A stretch of DNA of 64,000 bases, from NCBI GenBank assembly GCA_028554755.1, contig JAPTOF010000001.1:7732501-7796500 (forward strand), written 5' to 3'. Position 1 is the stretch's first letter; each line of letters starts with the position of its first letter. The notes under the pieces are model-generated. The model was not told the DNA's origin, did not search any database, and saw nothing but the letters and a program-made list of their open reading frames with translations. Below are positions 1 through 11,362 of this stretch, in pieces. The DNA is from Cordia subcordata. Its lineage: Eukaryota; Streptophyta; Magnoliopsida; Boraginales; Cordiaceae. Both the position numbers and the translations under genes were made by a program.

Positions 1-3000
1 TTTCATTGTGCCAGCATGCCTTTAGTATTTGAACAAAATAGGTCACAGTGCAATTACAAATTTAATAAATAATTTTTCTGCACTACCTTTAGTCCCTTAT
101 TTTTTCTTGTTATGTCAATATTTGTCCTTCTATGTTATTTTCCCCCCCCAAAGGTTAACAAAAGAACTAATGCGGACAAAACTAGAAAACAAAAAGGATT
201 TAAAACTGCTATTTTAAAAGATAGGGGACAAAATTATCAAAAGTGATAAAATAAAGGACCTTTACAGTAATTAACCCAAACAGAAAAGAGGAATTAATAT
301 TTCTTATTTGAACTGAAAGGGAAAAGGAAAAAAAATTTTCAATTTAAATGTAAATTTTTGCTAAAATATATAAGTCTAACAATGAGAAATGAAGTACTTT
401 TTTCTTTCTTTATGGTAAGGAATTTTTTATCTTTTCACGAACTATCACTTCTCATCTTTTAAAATTTCTGACTTTAGAGTGAAATAAAACGTCGTTATAT
501 ATTAAAGAATTCTCCAAAATACTTCTTTTTTTTTTTTTTTGTTGATTCTGCTCTCCAAAAAATCAATTCAAACAAGGTGTGAAGTTTGGCCACGCCACTT
601 GGATCAACCTCATTAAATTTCCACGTGCTTTAGAATTTTCATTTTTTTTTCTTTTTGACCCTTTTCTTTCTCTTTTTACCGATTAAATTTCTACTGGAAG
701 TCCATCACCATTTTACTTAACTTTTTCCTTTAATGATTGCAGAATAATTATTTTAATTTACTATTTGGAAAGATAAAAGTCATGAGCAGTGAGGCCCACG
801 AGCACCTCCCACAATGCTGGGCTTGGGGTAGACATTTTTGGACATGAGTTGACTGGCCGGTGACATGAAAGATATATCCAGTCATTGTTCGTTAAATGTC
901 TTTTCTTCTTTTGATTTTTTTTTTCCGGTCAATTCTTCTTTTGATTTTTGAGAGAAACTTTTTATTTTGTATTTTACTTCCTATTTTTTGTTAAATTCGC
1001 AAATAATATTTATGATTGGATGCCTCCAAAATGGTATAGTGTTGGGATACACAAGTCAAGAAGGCATTGAATTAAAAAAAAATGGATACATGAAGAAATC
1101 AAATGATTTGATTCTTATTTTGTAGAAAGTTTCAGTGAAAGCTACTAAGAACATAAGCTATTTCTTCATTAATCCCTCGAGGTTTGAAACTTACAATGTG
1201 AAAATTTGAACATTGCGGGAAAAATCTCCATTTTTTTTAGCCAGAAAGATTTATTCTTCAATTTGCGGCTCTTTAATTTCATATTTGTTCTATTATATAT
1301 CTCAATTACAAATCTAGTCAAAACTCAGTTTGTCATTTTTAAACGTTGAGAAGAATACAGTATAATAAATGTATGTCTCAAGTTAGTTCTCATTTCTCGA
1401 CAAATAATACATCATGTGAAAATCTCTATACAAAGCACCTCAATTTGAGATGAAGGAAAGATTACACACTACTAAAAGTTAGTTTTTAACAACCGCCAAA
1501 ACCAGTTGCCAAATTGTGGTGTTTACCGCTAAGAGGAAACTTTTATTTATGATCTTTGCTCAAACATTAATTCTTGAAATAATAAAATTTGTTTCAAACA
1601 AATCTTTTTTTTTTTTGTGTGTGTGTGTATGTGTTGTCTTTTTATTGTTTTCATAATCTAACTAATTAGATATTTGCACTTTGTTCTATCTAACTTTTAA
1701 ACATTTAAAAAAAAAATATGCATCTCATCATCTCCCTAACTAAGCCCTAAGAGCTGCTGCATAAAAAAGTTAAAACAAGCTCCTTGAGATTTCCTATGAA
1801 ATAGTTGATTGAAGATTATACCTTTTCCTTTTCTCTCTGAGTGGAAAGCGTTCTTCTTTCAAAATAGCAACCGAGGAGGCCTTTTAGAGTCAGACGAAGA
1901 ATAAAATGATATTTTGGACATTCATGAAAACTTTTGAGCATTAAACTTATTCCTTGCGGTCCCACCTCTTCCCTCCCCATCCCAAATGGAAGAATTTTTT
2001 TTTTTAAAAAAAGAAAACCTAAAAACTTCTTTAATTTGAGTAGAGCTATAGTCACTTGGTCCACCAAAAGAGATTACATAATACACACACAAACAAGTCT
2101 TCTAATTGGTTTTTTTTGCCAATGAACACTATACTTACTTACCTTATCTTAAATTTTCTATTTAGCTCATTTCGTTCTATATCTCAATTTTTCTAAGGTC
2201 GTAAAAAGATTTTGGCGGTAGATAATTTGGAATCTAAAAGTGAATATATATATATATATATATGTATATGTATGACATATATTTTACTAGCTTTGATTTT
2301 CCATATGTCAAACAAAAAAATTTTAAATTGCATCAAACTAGATTTTTAAAATTATGTACACCTTATATGAGTTGATCTATATATAGTTTTTCAGATAAGC
2401 TCATGCATGCACACATTAAGAGGCAACAAAGTAAAGTCTTTTTACCTGTTTCTAATCAAATAGTCTCTTTTATCTACTACACGTAAATATTTAATTTATT
2501 ACTGGTATTCCTTTCTTTTCCTTAAAAAAAAAATTGTATAACATATATAAGACAATTGGCTTTGGGTGCTGTTTTTGTCTATTAGTTAAGTAAATGACGT
2601 CTTAAATGTTTAGGTGTAAATATCACCAATCAATTTCTCCTTTCAAATTTAACTCTTTAATAGATATGCAACTAATTAAGCAACCGTTTATAGCAAAATT
2701 GGGGGCCGGGGGGGGGGGGGGGAGAGGCGGGGTGGGTAAAAAAAAAATAATCGGGAAAAGGTAAATAAATAATTGATTTGAATTTTGGTCATTTGCGTAA
2801 ACATGCATGAGGAGCAAATTAAAGAACTGACTCCTTAACCATCTTAGAAATGCACTCAATAATATAGTTTGTCTTCTTTGATAAATATATGAGATACAAG
2901 AGGCCCGCACTAACACAAAATATTTCAAAGTTTACATCCAACCAAATCAAATTAACTCTCTTCTATATCCTGATGATTTGGTAGAATAACAATATTTTTT

Positions 3001-3139
3001 CCCTTTTTTTTTTCTTTTGAGAGAGATCAAAGTCAGTGACATTGTTATTTTTAGAGAAATGATGCCCGTCATCCATTTGGATTGACTTTTCTTGTGAAAA
3101 AATATTTTTCTCTGAAAAATCACATTATTAGTTTGCAAT
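1..3139. other. AT-rich intergenic DNA, no gene seen
   Basis: No open reading frame here resembles a protein family; all are short and low complexity. Visible structure is limited to homopolymer tracts, a short GT run near 1618-1628, an AT run near 2246-2262 and a 15-base G run at 2708-2722. A CACTACTAAAA string near 1467 is followed by GC-richer sequence to about 1530 and may be the end of a small CACTA-type element, but no partner end was found. Confidence 0.6.
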
Positions 3140-3292
3140 AATTATTTGGCTAGCTTGGTTTGAAAAAACAAATCTAAAAGAAAGTCCCAAATCATTTTTT
3201 TAGCCGCTAAAATTTTAGCTTTTTAAAAAAATATTTTTCTCAAAAGTTATAAAAAAAATGTTTTTAAGCAAAATACAATCCAGACAAGTTCC
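3140..3292. mobile_element. Degraded MITE fragment, GTTTGGATTGGC family
   Basis: The block is built of poly-T/poly-A stretches around a TTTTAGCTTTT core and ends with CAATCCAGACAAGTTCC. This is a diverged form of the right terminus (CAATCCAAACAGGCCC type) of the MITEs seen intact at 44890 and 53191. The left end is not recognisable. Confidence 0.45.
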
Positions 3293-4328
3293 TTGTCTTT
3301 CTCCAAGAAGACACGAAACTTTTTGTGGTGAATTACTCTCAACAACAAGAGGGGCCTTGTGATTAGGCATGTGAATAGAGAAAACAACTTTTGCACCAAC
3401 TTGGTAAATTATGATTTTTGCAAATTCATTGATTGTTAGATAAATATTTTTTCACTTTAAAAAAAGTCAAAGACCGATCATATGCAATTAGTAGGAATTG
3501 ATTTTAAAACTACTCACACTAAAGGTAAAAGATATATAATTTGACTACTAAGTATTTGATATTGGATAAATATTTTATTCAGCATATACACACACATTTG
3601 TGATAATTTGTGAATATGTCAGAATAATATACATAGAAGTAAAACTCTATATTTTTTTTTTCCTGAGGAGGGAATTATTGAATTACATGCGGTAAAGCCA
3701 AAGGAATTATGGCAGAGGGCAAGATTTCTGACTTTGAGAGGAGGGAGGGGAACAAACAAACAGACAAAATATAGCAACGTCACAGCAAGCTTGCTGGCTA
3801 TGGGTTTTGATGCGGTGGAGAACTATTAGCATTACCCGATATAACATTAACTCCCTCTCTCATCCTCATCTCTCCCCCTCTCTCTCTCTCACACACGAAC
3901 ACAGAAACAGACACACAAAACACACACCTCTTGCAAAGTTCCTTTTACCTTGTGAAAAAAACAATAATGATTTGTTTCGTTTGTTTTCACATACATGGCT
4001 TTTCTTGATACTGGGTTGTTCTTGTTCATAGCACATGAAGTGAATGGGACACTAAGGTCTGGAGAACTTCTACTTTGGAACTTTTTTTTTTTATTAGTTC
4101 TTTCTTCTTTCTTTTTTCTTTTTTCTTTTTTGCTTCTATACAATATATAAATATCCTTTTAGGGTTTCAGGGAGAAAGGTTTAGATGCATGAATGGTGTC
4201 AAGCATATATCTTTCTTTTAAGCTATTAGACAAAGCTGATCTAGAGATATAGATATAATCGAAAAGAAACTGTTTGAAATTAATTTAACACCAGATATAC
4301 ATATATATATAGAGAGAGAGATAACAAG
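3293..4328 (+). promoter_or_regulatory. Probable promoter and 5' leader of the IDD gene
   Basis: A pyrimidine-rich CT/CA tract (about 3850-3925) and a TATAAATA string near 4145 lie upstream of the ATG at 4329, an arrangement common in plant transcription factor leaders. Another pyrimidine block lies at 4080-4135 and an AT/AG repeat at 4298-4322, just before the start codon. The transcription start is not determined: the TATA-like string would give a leader of about 150 nt, but a start upstream of the CT tract is also possible. Confidence 0.4.
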
Positions 4329-6338
4329 ATGATGAATGGTGTGCTGTTGGATAACAGCATGTCAAATTTAGCATCTGCATCTAATAATAAAAATGAAGGC
4401 AGCAAATCATCCAATAAGGACAGAAATGAAGAAAATGGTGGTGGAAGTGATGCAGCACAACCAGCTAAGAAGAAGAGAAATCTCCCAGGCAATCCAGGTA
4501 CAAGAAGGAAAAAAAAAAAGATTTAAATAATTAATTCTCTTTTTCTTGACTATTAATTAATTACTCATTTTTTAGCTTATAAGTAAATTTTGGTTTTGGG
4601 TGTGAATTAAAATAGACCCTGAAGGAGAAATAATAGCTTTATCCCCAAGAACTCTTCTCGCAACAAACAGATTTGTGTGTGAGATCTGTCGCAAAGGGTT
4701 CCAAAGAGAGCAGAACCTTCAGTTACACAGGAGAGGCCACAATTTGCCATGGAAGCTAAAGCAAAGAACCAACAAAGAGGTGAAGAAGAAGTTCTATGTG
4801 TGCCCAGAGCCTACATGTGTCCACCATGACCCTTCTAGAGCTCTTGGGGACCTTACTGGTGTCAAGAAACACTACTGCAGAAAACATGGCGAAAAGAAGT
4901 GGAAGTGTGAAAAGTGCTCTAAGCGTTATGCTGTTCAGTCAGATTGGAAAGCTCACTCTAAAGTTTGTGGTACACGAGAGTATAGATGCGATTGCGGAAC
5001 CGTTTTCTCTAGGTAAGACCGTATTGGGTATACGTACGTATATCACTACAAGAAAAATTGCGATTCTACGGGTAGAAGGATAGGGACGGCTGACGGATTT
5101 CCGGAGGAAACTTTCCGTCAGTCGCGTCAAATTTTCTTGTTCTGGTATACTTCGAAGTTAACGATAATCTCAACAAGATTTGAGAGTAAGAATAAACTCA
5201 CCATTGCTATTTCACAGTGTTACTTATCTCCCGTTAATTTCTTCTGTTAATTATGTGGGTATGTGTTTTTCTTTTGAACTGCATTATGATGGGTTTTTTT
5301 TTTTTCCTTTTCCATTTTACCTTATTTTGTATTTGTGTGTGTGTGTTTTTGTGGTCACACAGGAGAGATAGCTTCATAACTCATAGAGCTTTCTGTGATG
5401 CTTTAGCACAAGAGAGTGCAAGAGCAATTACACCAAGCTCACTCTTGTCCACACAACCAGGCACTTCTTCAAGTAGCCTCTTCAGTTTCCAGACCCAACT
5501 CCATAGCCAAGGGCTTCAAGCGTTACAGCTAAAAAGAGAGCAAGACCAGCTTCAACAAAGCTTCAACATAAGGCCAGAGATGCCGCCATGGTTAGTTGGT
5601 CCCCTACCAAATGATCTTTCACCCCATCTATTAATCACCTCAAGATTAGAGCAGCCAGTAGTGATGCCCCAGCATGATCATCATCATCACAACCCTAACC
5701 CTAATCCTACATTTTCTTCTTTCCAACCCACAAAAGCATCGCCTCACATGTCTGCAACTGGGCTGCTGCAAAAGGCAGCAGAGATGGGTGTTACACTGAG
5801 CAAGCCTTGTCAATCAGAGGCAAGCTTTAGACCCCACCAAGCTCACATGAGCGCACCCGAGTTCAATTCTACATCCTTGGCCTCTTCTACAGGTGGGTCT
5901 GGTCTGGGCTTGTCCTCACGTGAAGAGATAGGAACGGGTCTAATTCATGGCTTGGCATCTTTCATGAGTAAAGCTGTCACCTCTGGTGGCCTGGAGCAAC
6001 AAATTAGTAGTTCAAATGTTGATGTTGGAGCTTCTTCTTTGCTTAGTGATACGATTACGAATGGTTTCGAAAGATCAGCCTTCGAGGAGACGTTCAATCA
6101 GATGATGAACCCGAAGAACACTGATAGCAATTTCCACCATCATGAACAGGCGATCACGCAACCGGCAGGCGCGCATCTAAGCCGGAGTGGGAGTGGCAAC
6201 GATGGCTTGACGAGAGATTTCTTGGGCCTTACAGCTTTCCCTCACAGAGACTTCCTCAACATGGCTGGTCTTGATCATCATATAGGCTCTTCCTCGTATG
6301 ATCAACAGAATCAAAACCAAGCACCATGGCAAAGCTGA
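4329..6338 (+). CDS. INDETERMINATE-DOMAIN (IDD) C2H2 zinc-finger transcription factor
   Basis: Three exons, 4329-4497, 4616-5012 and 5363-6338, join in frame through GT-AG introns to 513 aa. A basic KKKRN stretch at about residues 48-52 is the likely nuclear signal. The IDD array follows: C2H2 finger 1 (78-98, NLQLHRRGHNLPWKLKQR context), finger 2 (119-147), C2HC finger 3 (154-174) and C2HC finger 4 (181-200), the last split by intron 2. The C-terminal half is Ser/Gln/His-rich and carries both IDD signature motifs, MSATGLLQKAAEMG (from 318) and LTRDFLGL (471-478). Known IDDs bind a DNA motif around TTTGTC and cooperate with DELLA, SHORT-ROOT or SCARECROW GRAS proteins. The motifs match the IDD2/4/5/7-type branch, but the exact orthologue cannot be set by eye. 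Intron 2 holds a small hairpin element. The start was chosen because it opens the only frame that splices into the fingers. Confidence 0.93.
5044..5146. mobile_element. Small CACTA-like hairpin element in IDD intron 2
   Basis: The left end CACTACAAGAAAAATT matches the typical plant CACTA terminus. The right end AATTTTCTTGTTCTG is its imperfect inverted copy. Inside, a GACGGCTGACGGA arm pairs with TCCGTCAGTCGCGTC to make a strong stem. No clean 3-bp target duplication is visible. At about 100 bp it is non-autonomous. Confidence 0.6.
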
Positions 6339-7241
6339 GACAAATATATAGTGGCATGCTGATGATTTTGTTCTGTTGTACGTTCCTAATCCAGTGTCCT
6401 TATTCATAAACTTTTTTTTTTTAAGTCCCCGAAAAATACTCGGTTGTCTTCTGTTTTCCCTTTGGATATATCGTTTGGGTTTTTACTGACTTAATTAGTT
6501 TTCTTTTTTCCTTTTCCTATTTCTAGTGACTATAAACATTTTTCCATTTTTATCTATTGCAATTTTGTCATCTGAGCACTACACACACACACATATATAT
6601 ATATACACTGGTTATCCATCTATATATGGCTCGATAATGCTTTTCATATTTAACTATTTCTTTTAGCTTCTAAGATTATTTGCAAATAGGATAATTCTTT
6701 GTAAATTCAGCTTATGAGAATATATATGCAAAATCTTGCCGTCATTTTATCAAGCTGGCCCCATGAGAATGCTTGAGATCAGACCAAGATATTAGTCCAA
6801 ATTTTTCTATGAAAAAGTTGATTATTTGCTTTGGATTGACATGTTAAATCATGTGTACATATGGACTGGCCTGTACATCCTTGGCTATACAGCTCATGTA
6901 TAGTCCTAGCTAGTTTGTTTAGGAGTGTCCATGTTCTATATCATTATTTTTTATTATCGTTCTGCCAAAAAAAAAAAAATTCAATTGGGATGTTAAGTGA
7001 GGTTTTTGTCATTACTAATTATGGAGATTCTTCATGTAGTTATTATTAGTTAGTGTTATGATCCGTACAATGCATGATTTTCAATGTTAATTTGATATTA
7101 TCAAGTTTTATATGTTAATAATATTATAAAATGCACTTTAAATTTATAATATTAGAAATTGTATTTTAGATTTTTGATGAAACCAAAATCTTACATTTTT
7201 CTTTTCATATATAAGGACCAAAAGAAGTTCTACATTCAAAT
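6339..7241. other. IDD 3' flank and intergenic DNA
   Basis: AT-rich sequence that includes the IDD 3' untranslated region of unknown length. A CA/TA repeat lies at about 6580-6605. There is no further coding signal. Confidence 0.5.
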
Positions 7242-8120
7242 CAGGGGTGGCTCAAGAGATTTGAAGGTCTAAAGTGAAAAATGTAATAAGAGACCTCTTA
7301 TAGATTTCATTCAAAATTTATTTTTCTAGCCTCTTGAGATACAAAGTTACTATTTAATTTCTTATAATTAATTTTTTAAATATTTTTCTCAATTTGGAAT
7401 TATCGCCAATCCATTATTAAGAGCTCCTTTCTGAGACTTTAAAAATTGTACTTAAAATTCACTTGTATTTTTAAAATTCATTTGTATTTTACTACTTGTT
7501 GAAAATTTATCAGGAGCTCCTTTTTCAATTATATTAAAGCTTCAATTTTTTTTTTCTTCTATTTAAGTTTTAAATAAATGTGATTTATATTTTTTAGTTG
7601 ATATATTTAAATTCTTATAAATTACAAAAAATGAATATACTGACATAAAAATAAAATATACCTAACAAAAATTAAATTTAAAAGCTAACAAAAATAAAAA
7701 AATTATTTAAAGATTAGAGGAATAGAACTTAATATTGGAAGTTTGATAGCAAAAACAAACAATTTCTTAGTAGTTCTTCAACAAAAATAAATTCTAAAAT
7801 TTAAAACAGATATTTTAATTGGTAGAAGTAGTCATTCATGATAATTTTGATGGAGAGAGAATTAGAGAGAGAAGCATAGCGATTGTGAAAAACTAACAAT
7901 AACATTGTTGTTGACTAGTTAATAGAAAGAATGTGATCTGTTAGTGACTGCATGGCTTTTTTTTAATTATGAATTTTTTGAAAAATACAACTAAATATTA
8001 GAACATTTTTTTTATATAAGTATATAAATTATAATTATAAAAATTTACAATTTACGGCCCAAAATATTTGAGAGCTTATATAAACAAGGGCTTTAATTGC
8101 TTTACCTTGAGTAACCCCTG
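7242..8120. mobile_element. hAT-like non-autonomous transposon
   Basis: The ends are CAGGGGTGGCTCAAG at 7242 and CTTGAGTAACCCCTG ending at 8120, which are inverted copies matching at 13 of 15 positions. CAGGG-type termini are usual for hAT elements. The 879-bp interior is AT-rich with no transposase. The flanking 8-mers (ATTCAAAT and ATGTGATG) do not match, so the target duplication is eroded or the family call is wrong. A second, more degraded copy lies at about 43457-44384 in the same orientation. Confidence 0.65.
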
Positions 8121-8349
8121 ATGTGATGAACCAAATAGTGACAATATAATAACATTTGAAATTTGGGAAAAGAAAAATGGTTCATGAGCTCTGACTTTAA
8201 TATATAGATAGACATAGATATAGATATAAATGTCTTTGTATTAATTTGTCAACCCTCCTAATTCGTTGAGATTTGAGAAATTCACCAATAATTTTGTGAA
8301 TAATGCATGATTATCCTCATTGCTTCAATGAATCACTTGGCACTTTGAA

Positions 8350-8590
8350 GACTTGTTTGGATTGACTTTTTCTAAAAGCACTTGTTTTAATAACTTTTGA
8401 AAAAAATATTTTTTTTGAGAAGCTAAAAATTTTAGCTTCTAAAAAAAGTTGCGTTTGAACTTTTTTTCCCCCTTCAAAATTTCAACTTCTCTAAAAGTCA
8501 AAGACAAATGGTTATTACAAAAAGAATGTACTTTTTCAAGAAAAAAATATATTTTTTCTAAAAAAAAAAAAAACTAATCCAAATAGACCC
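8350..8590. mobile_element. MITE, GTTTGGATTGGC family
   Basis: The left end ACTTGTTTGGATTGACTTTTT and right end ACTAATCCAAATAGACCC are imperfect inverted repeats around a T/A-rich core with the TTTTAGCTTCTAAAAAAAG dyad typical of this family. TAA follows the right end. The left flank is mutated, so a full target duplication cannot be read. Confidence 0.7.
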
Positions 8591-8904
8591 TAATACATTT
8601 TCGGCACTATATGAAGTATGAAGCTGGACCAATGAGATTATCATTTAAATTCTCTGTATGATCTATTTATTCTTTTTATTATTGCACTTTTGTAAAATGA
8701 GCTCACTAAATATTAAAATTGGCAATATATGTATTTAAGAATATCTGTAAATCAAACTCCATGGATGTTATAGCTAAACTTTAACTATTTCATTTGAGAG
8801 AACATCATTTGCTCCAAAGCTAGTTATTTATATCTACATATATATAGTCTTCCGATATCACACACAAGGAGAAAACAGATTATGTCAAATTATTATTATT
8901 TTTT
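8591..8904. other. Intergenic spacer between a MITE and a LINE
   Basis: AT-rich sequence with no coding signal. A T-rich stretch near 8890-8905 may be the complement of the poly(A) tail of the minus-strand LINE that follows. Confidence 0.4.
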
Positions 8905-9872
8905 CTTTTGTTAAGTAAGCAAGATCATGTATTGATATCTACAAAAATTACAAACATCTGAAAACAACAATTGTAAATAGTGCCAAAAAATCAAGAACTA
9001 AGCAGGCTATTATCAATGTTCCAAGAACTACAAATGAACCTATTGAGAGTGTTATTTCTAAATTTTTCTTGTCTATACACTTTGATTTTAACATCAAAAG
9101 ATATGGCTTCCCATAAGTATTCTTCTCTCCTCACTTCATTCTTGAAGAGTCTACAATTTCTTTCAAGCCAAGCATAAAAGAGGATAGCTGCAAAGCAGAG
9201 TTTCGCAACAAAAAAAACTCAAGGAGTTGGTCATGCATGTTTTGCTAATCCAGAGTGCGATATTCTCCCAGTTATAGTCCCAGTGAGGTCTGAATTCTAT
9301 TGGCAATAATTTTGGAAATAGCTTTGTAGACCATATTGCAGCAAGCAATAGGTCTAAATTGATTTATGGACTTAAAGTATTGAACTTTGGGCATCAAGCT
9401 AAGGTGATAATGGCGGAATTGAGTTCTTTCAACATACCAGGTCTTTCGAAGAAAGAGTAGTTGATTGCCAAGATGATTTTTTTAAAAATAATATCCCAAG
9501 TATTTTTTCAAAAAATAAGCAGTGAAAACCGTGAGGCCAGGTGTCCCGAACTTCTATTGCTGTCAATTGAGAAATAGAATTCATGATTTCCAAGTCCGTG
9601 TGAAAAGGGTGAATAAGATCATCAGCTTCTTCTTGTGAAACAATGGCGTGCAAAAATTTCTTGATACTCAAAAAGTTAACTGGGATAGTATTATTATCCT
9701 TAGAGCCCAACAAGTCTTCATAGAACATCACTGCCAGATTTCCAATCTCATTTTGTTGTGTAGCCACCCTTGTAGTCTACTCCATCAAGGAGGTCACCGA
9801 ATTTCCAGCATGCCTGCCACGTGCAAATTTGAAGATGAATGAAGTATTCAAGTTTCCTTCTCCGAGCCAGTC
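8905..9872 (-). pseudogene. Dead LINE (L1-type non-LTR retrotransposon) fragment
   Basis: Read on the minus strand from 9872 downward, the translation gives, in several frames and with stops, the pre-RT region (a W-x-x-x-G-x-x-N-T motif, then FYEDLLG), a decayed RT segment (about 9429-9600), an RT block with FRPIACCNMVYKAISK (about 9270-9360), and a tail like the zf-RVT end of plant LINEs (AILFYAWLERNCRLF, about 9120-9185). The domain order is that of an L1 ORF2, with internal deletions and frameshifts. The T-rich plus-strand sequence at 8890-8905 would be the poly(A) tail. It cannot encode an active element. Confidence 0.75.
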
Positions 9873-10515
9873 AATAATATACGGGACTGTACATGTATTT
9901 AAAATTGAAAGATTGAATGAAGTAATTTGGCAACATTACATGGTTCGTGTTAAGAATTTTAAGTTCCAATCTAAAATCAGTTGGTATTACGTGAAATAGT
10001 TCAGGATCTTGTTAAGTGGTCTTGTATTTATTGATTTTTCTATGTAGAAGGAAATACTAATAGTGCTCCCCTCATTTGTGATCAAATTAGATGGATTTAT
10101 GAACTTTTATATGGGAGAAAATTCTAAACCTCCCCCTCACGTGTGATCAAATAAATTTCTAAACTGGAGAAAATTCTAACAATACTCCATGTAGAGGAAT
10201 ACTCACATGTGGTTAAATATAACTATAAGTGGGTCAATACGTGGATAAATACATATAACTTGCACGTAGATAGATACTCACATGTGGTTATAACTAGACC
10301 AAGGGCATTATTCTAGTACTATGTTAAGAAATCTAGGGTTTTAACCTAAAACCAATTGGTAGTAGTCTAGGATCTTATAGTGGTTTGGATTTCTTGATTT
10401 TTCTATGTGGGAGAAAACTTTAACACTCCCTCATGTATGACTAGATTGAATGAATTTATGAATTTTTATATGAGAGAAAATTCTAACAATTACTACAGAA
10501 AAAGTAAGTAATAGA
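9873..10515. repeat. Diverged direct repeat in intergenic DNA
   Basis: A segment at about 9950-10125 recurs at about 10323-10495. Shared landmarks in the same order are GTTAAGAA, an AATCAGTTGGTA-like string, GGATCTTGT/GGATCTTAT, TTGATTTTTCTATGT, ATGAATTTATGAA-like and GAGAAAATTCTAA. The copies are considerably diverged, so the duplication is old. No gene lies inside. Confidence 0.55.
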
Positions 10516-10886
10516 CCGTGGTGTTTGGTTTGGCTTTTCTTTTTTTTTTTTTTTAAGGGTCAAACTTGCTCAAAGTACAATTTAAGTTAAAAAGAAGCGT
10601 TTGTTTTAGTTTTTTAAAAAAAAAAGAGAGAAGCACTTTTTTAAAGTGATTTAAGTAAAAAATATAAGAAACTCGCCACCCTCAACTTCTGCTTTTATGG
10701 CTTTAAGTATTTTTTTTTGAAAAAGGTAAATTTGACAATTATTTGCTATATTGTCCTTACATTTTTATCCTTATTACTAAAATATTTTTAATCTTTTATA
10801 TTATATTTACCATTTTAAATTCTATCGTCACACCTTTAATAGTTATTTTAACAATATAAATTATTTCTTAACCCGCTTTAATGAAA
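10516..10886. mobile_element. Truncated MITE, inverted relative of the element at 46198
   Basis: It begins CCGTGGTGTTTGGTTTGGC and runs through CTTTTTTAAAGTGATTTAAGTAAAAA, GGCTTTAAGTA, ATATTTTTAATCTTTTATATTATA and CTTAACCCG. These blocks appear in the same order on the opposite strand of the complete 470-bp element at 46198-46667. Similarity is lost after the CTTAACCCG block, so the second terminus is missing. Confidence 0.65.
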
Positions 10887-11362
10887 TGCATATCATGCAA
10901 AGGCATTTTAAACATTTCACCATCTAAATTATCTTGCCGAAAGTGTCTCCATTTCTCCTTTTCTTCCCTTTCTTTTCTTGCCATTAATTGGTAAGAGCGA
11001 TAAATATCAGTGTAATTCAAGAGGTGCACAATAGCACAAGTCACCACTTCCTAACCAACTAGTGTCTTTGTCACCCAGTCTAATGTTATATTCCACGAAA
11101 AACGTTTCATATTTATATTGAAACCTTGGGCTAATTCTTTCACTATAAAAACCCACATATTTAAAGACTAATTTTATTCATTACTAATAATCTCTCCTAG
11201 AAAAATTCAACCTTTTTTGTGTGCGCACTTTCTTGACCCCTCAGTCACCCATTTTTCCACAAATATATCGATACATACATATTATTTCTATATTTTTGAA
11301 ATAACGCATATAAAGGATTACTGTGTATAGAGAGGATAGATCGATCTCTCTTTTACAAGAGG
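10887..11362 (+). promoter_or_regulatory. FTSH4 promoter and 5' leader
   Basis: A TATAAAA box at 11144-11150 lies about 215 nt upstream of the start codon at 11363, which puts transcription start near 11175 and gives a leader of roughly 185 nt. The leader has no obvious upstream reading frame of note. Confidence 0.5.

Noticed and set aside
2623..2928. 101-codon minus-strand frame with a proline run
   Set aside because: The proline run is only the complement of a G homopolymer; no family resemblance.
5253..5362. Extending IDD exon 3 upstream to an ATG at 5253
   Set aside because: The added sequence is a poly-T/GT-rich intron end. The AG at 5361-5362 is a clear acceptor and splicing restores finger 4.
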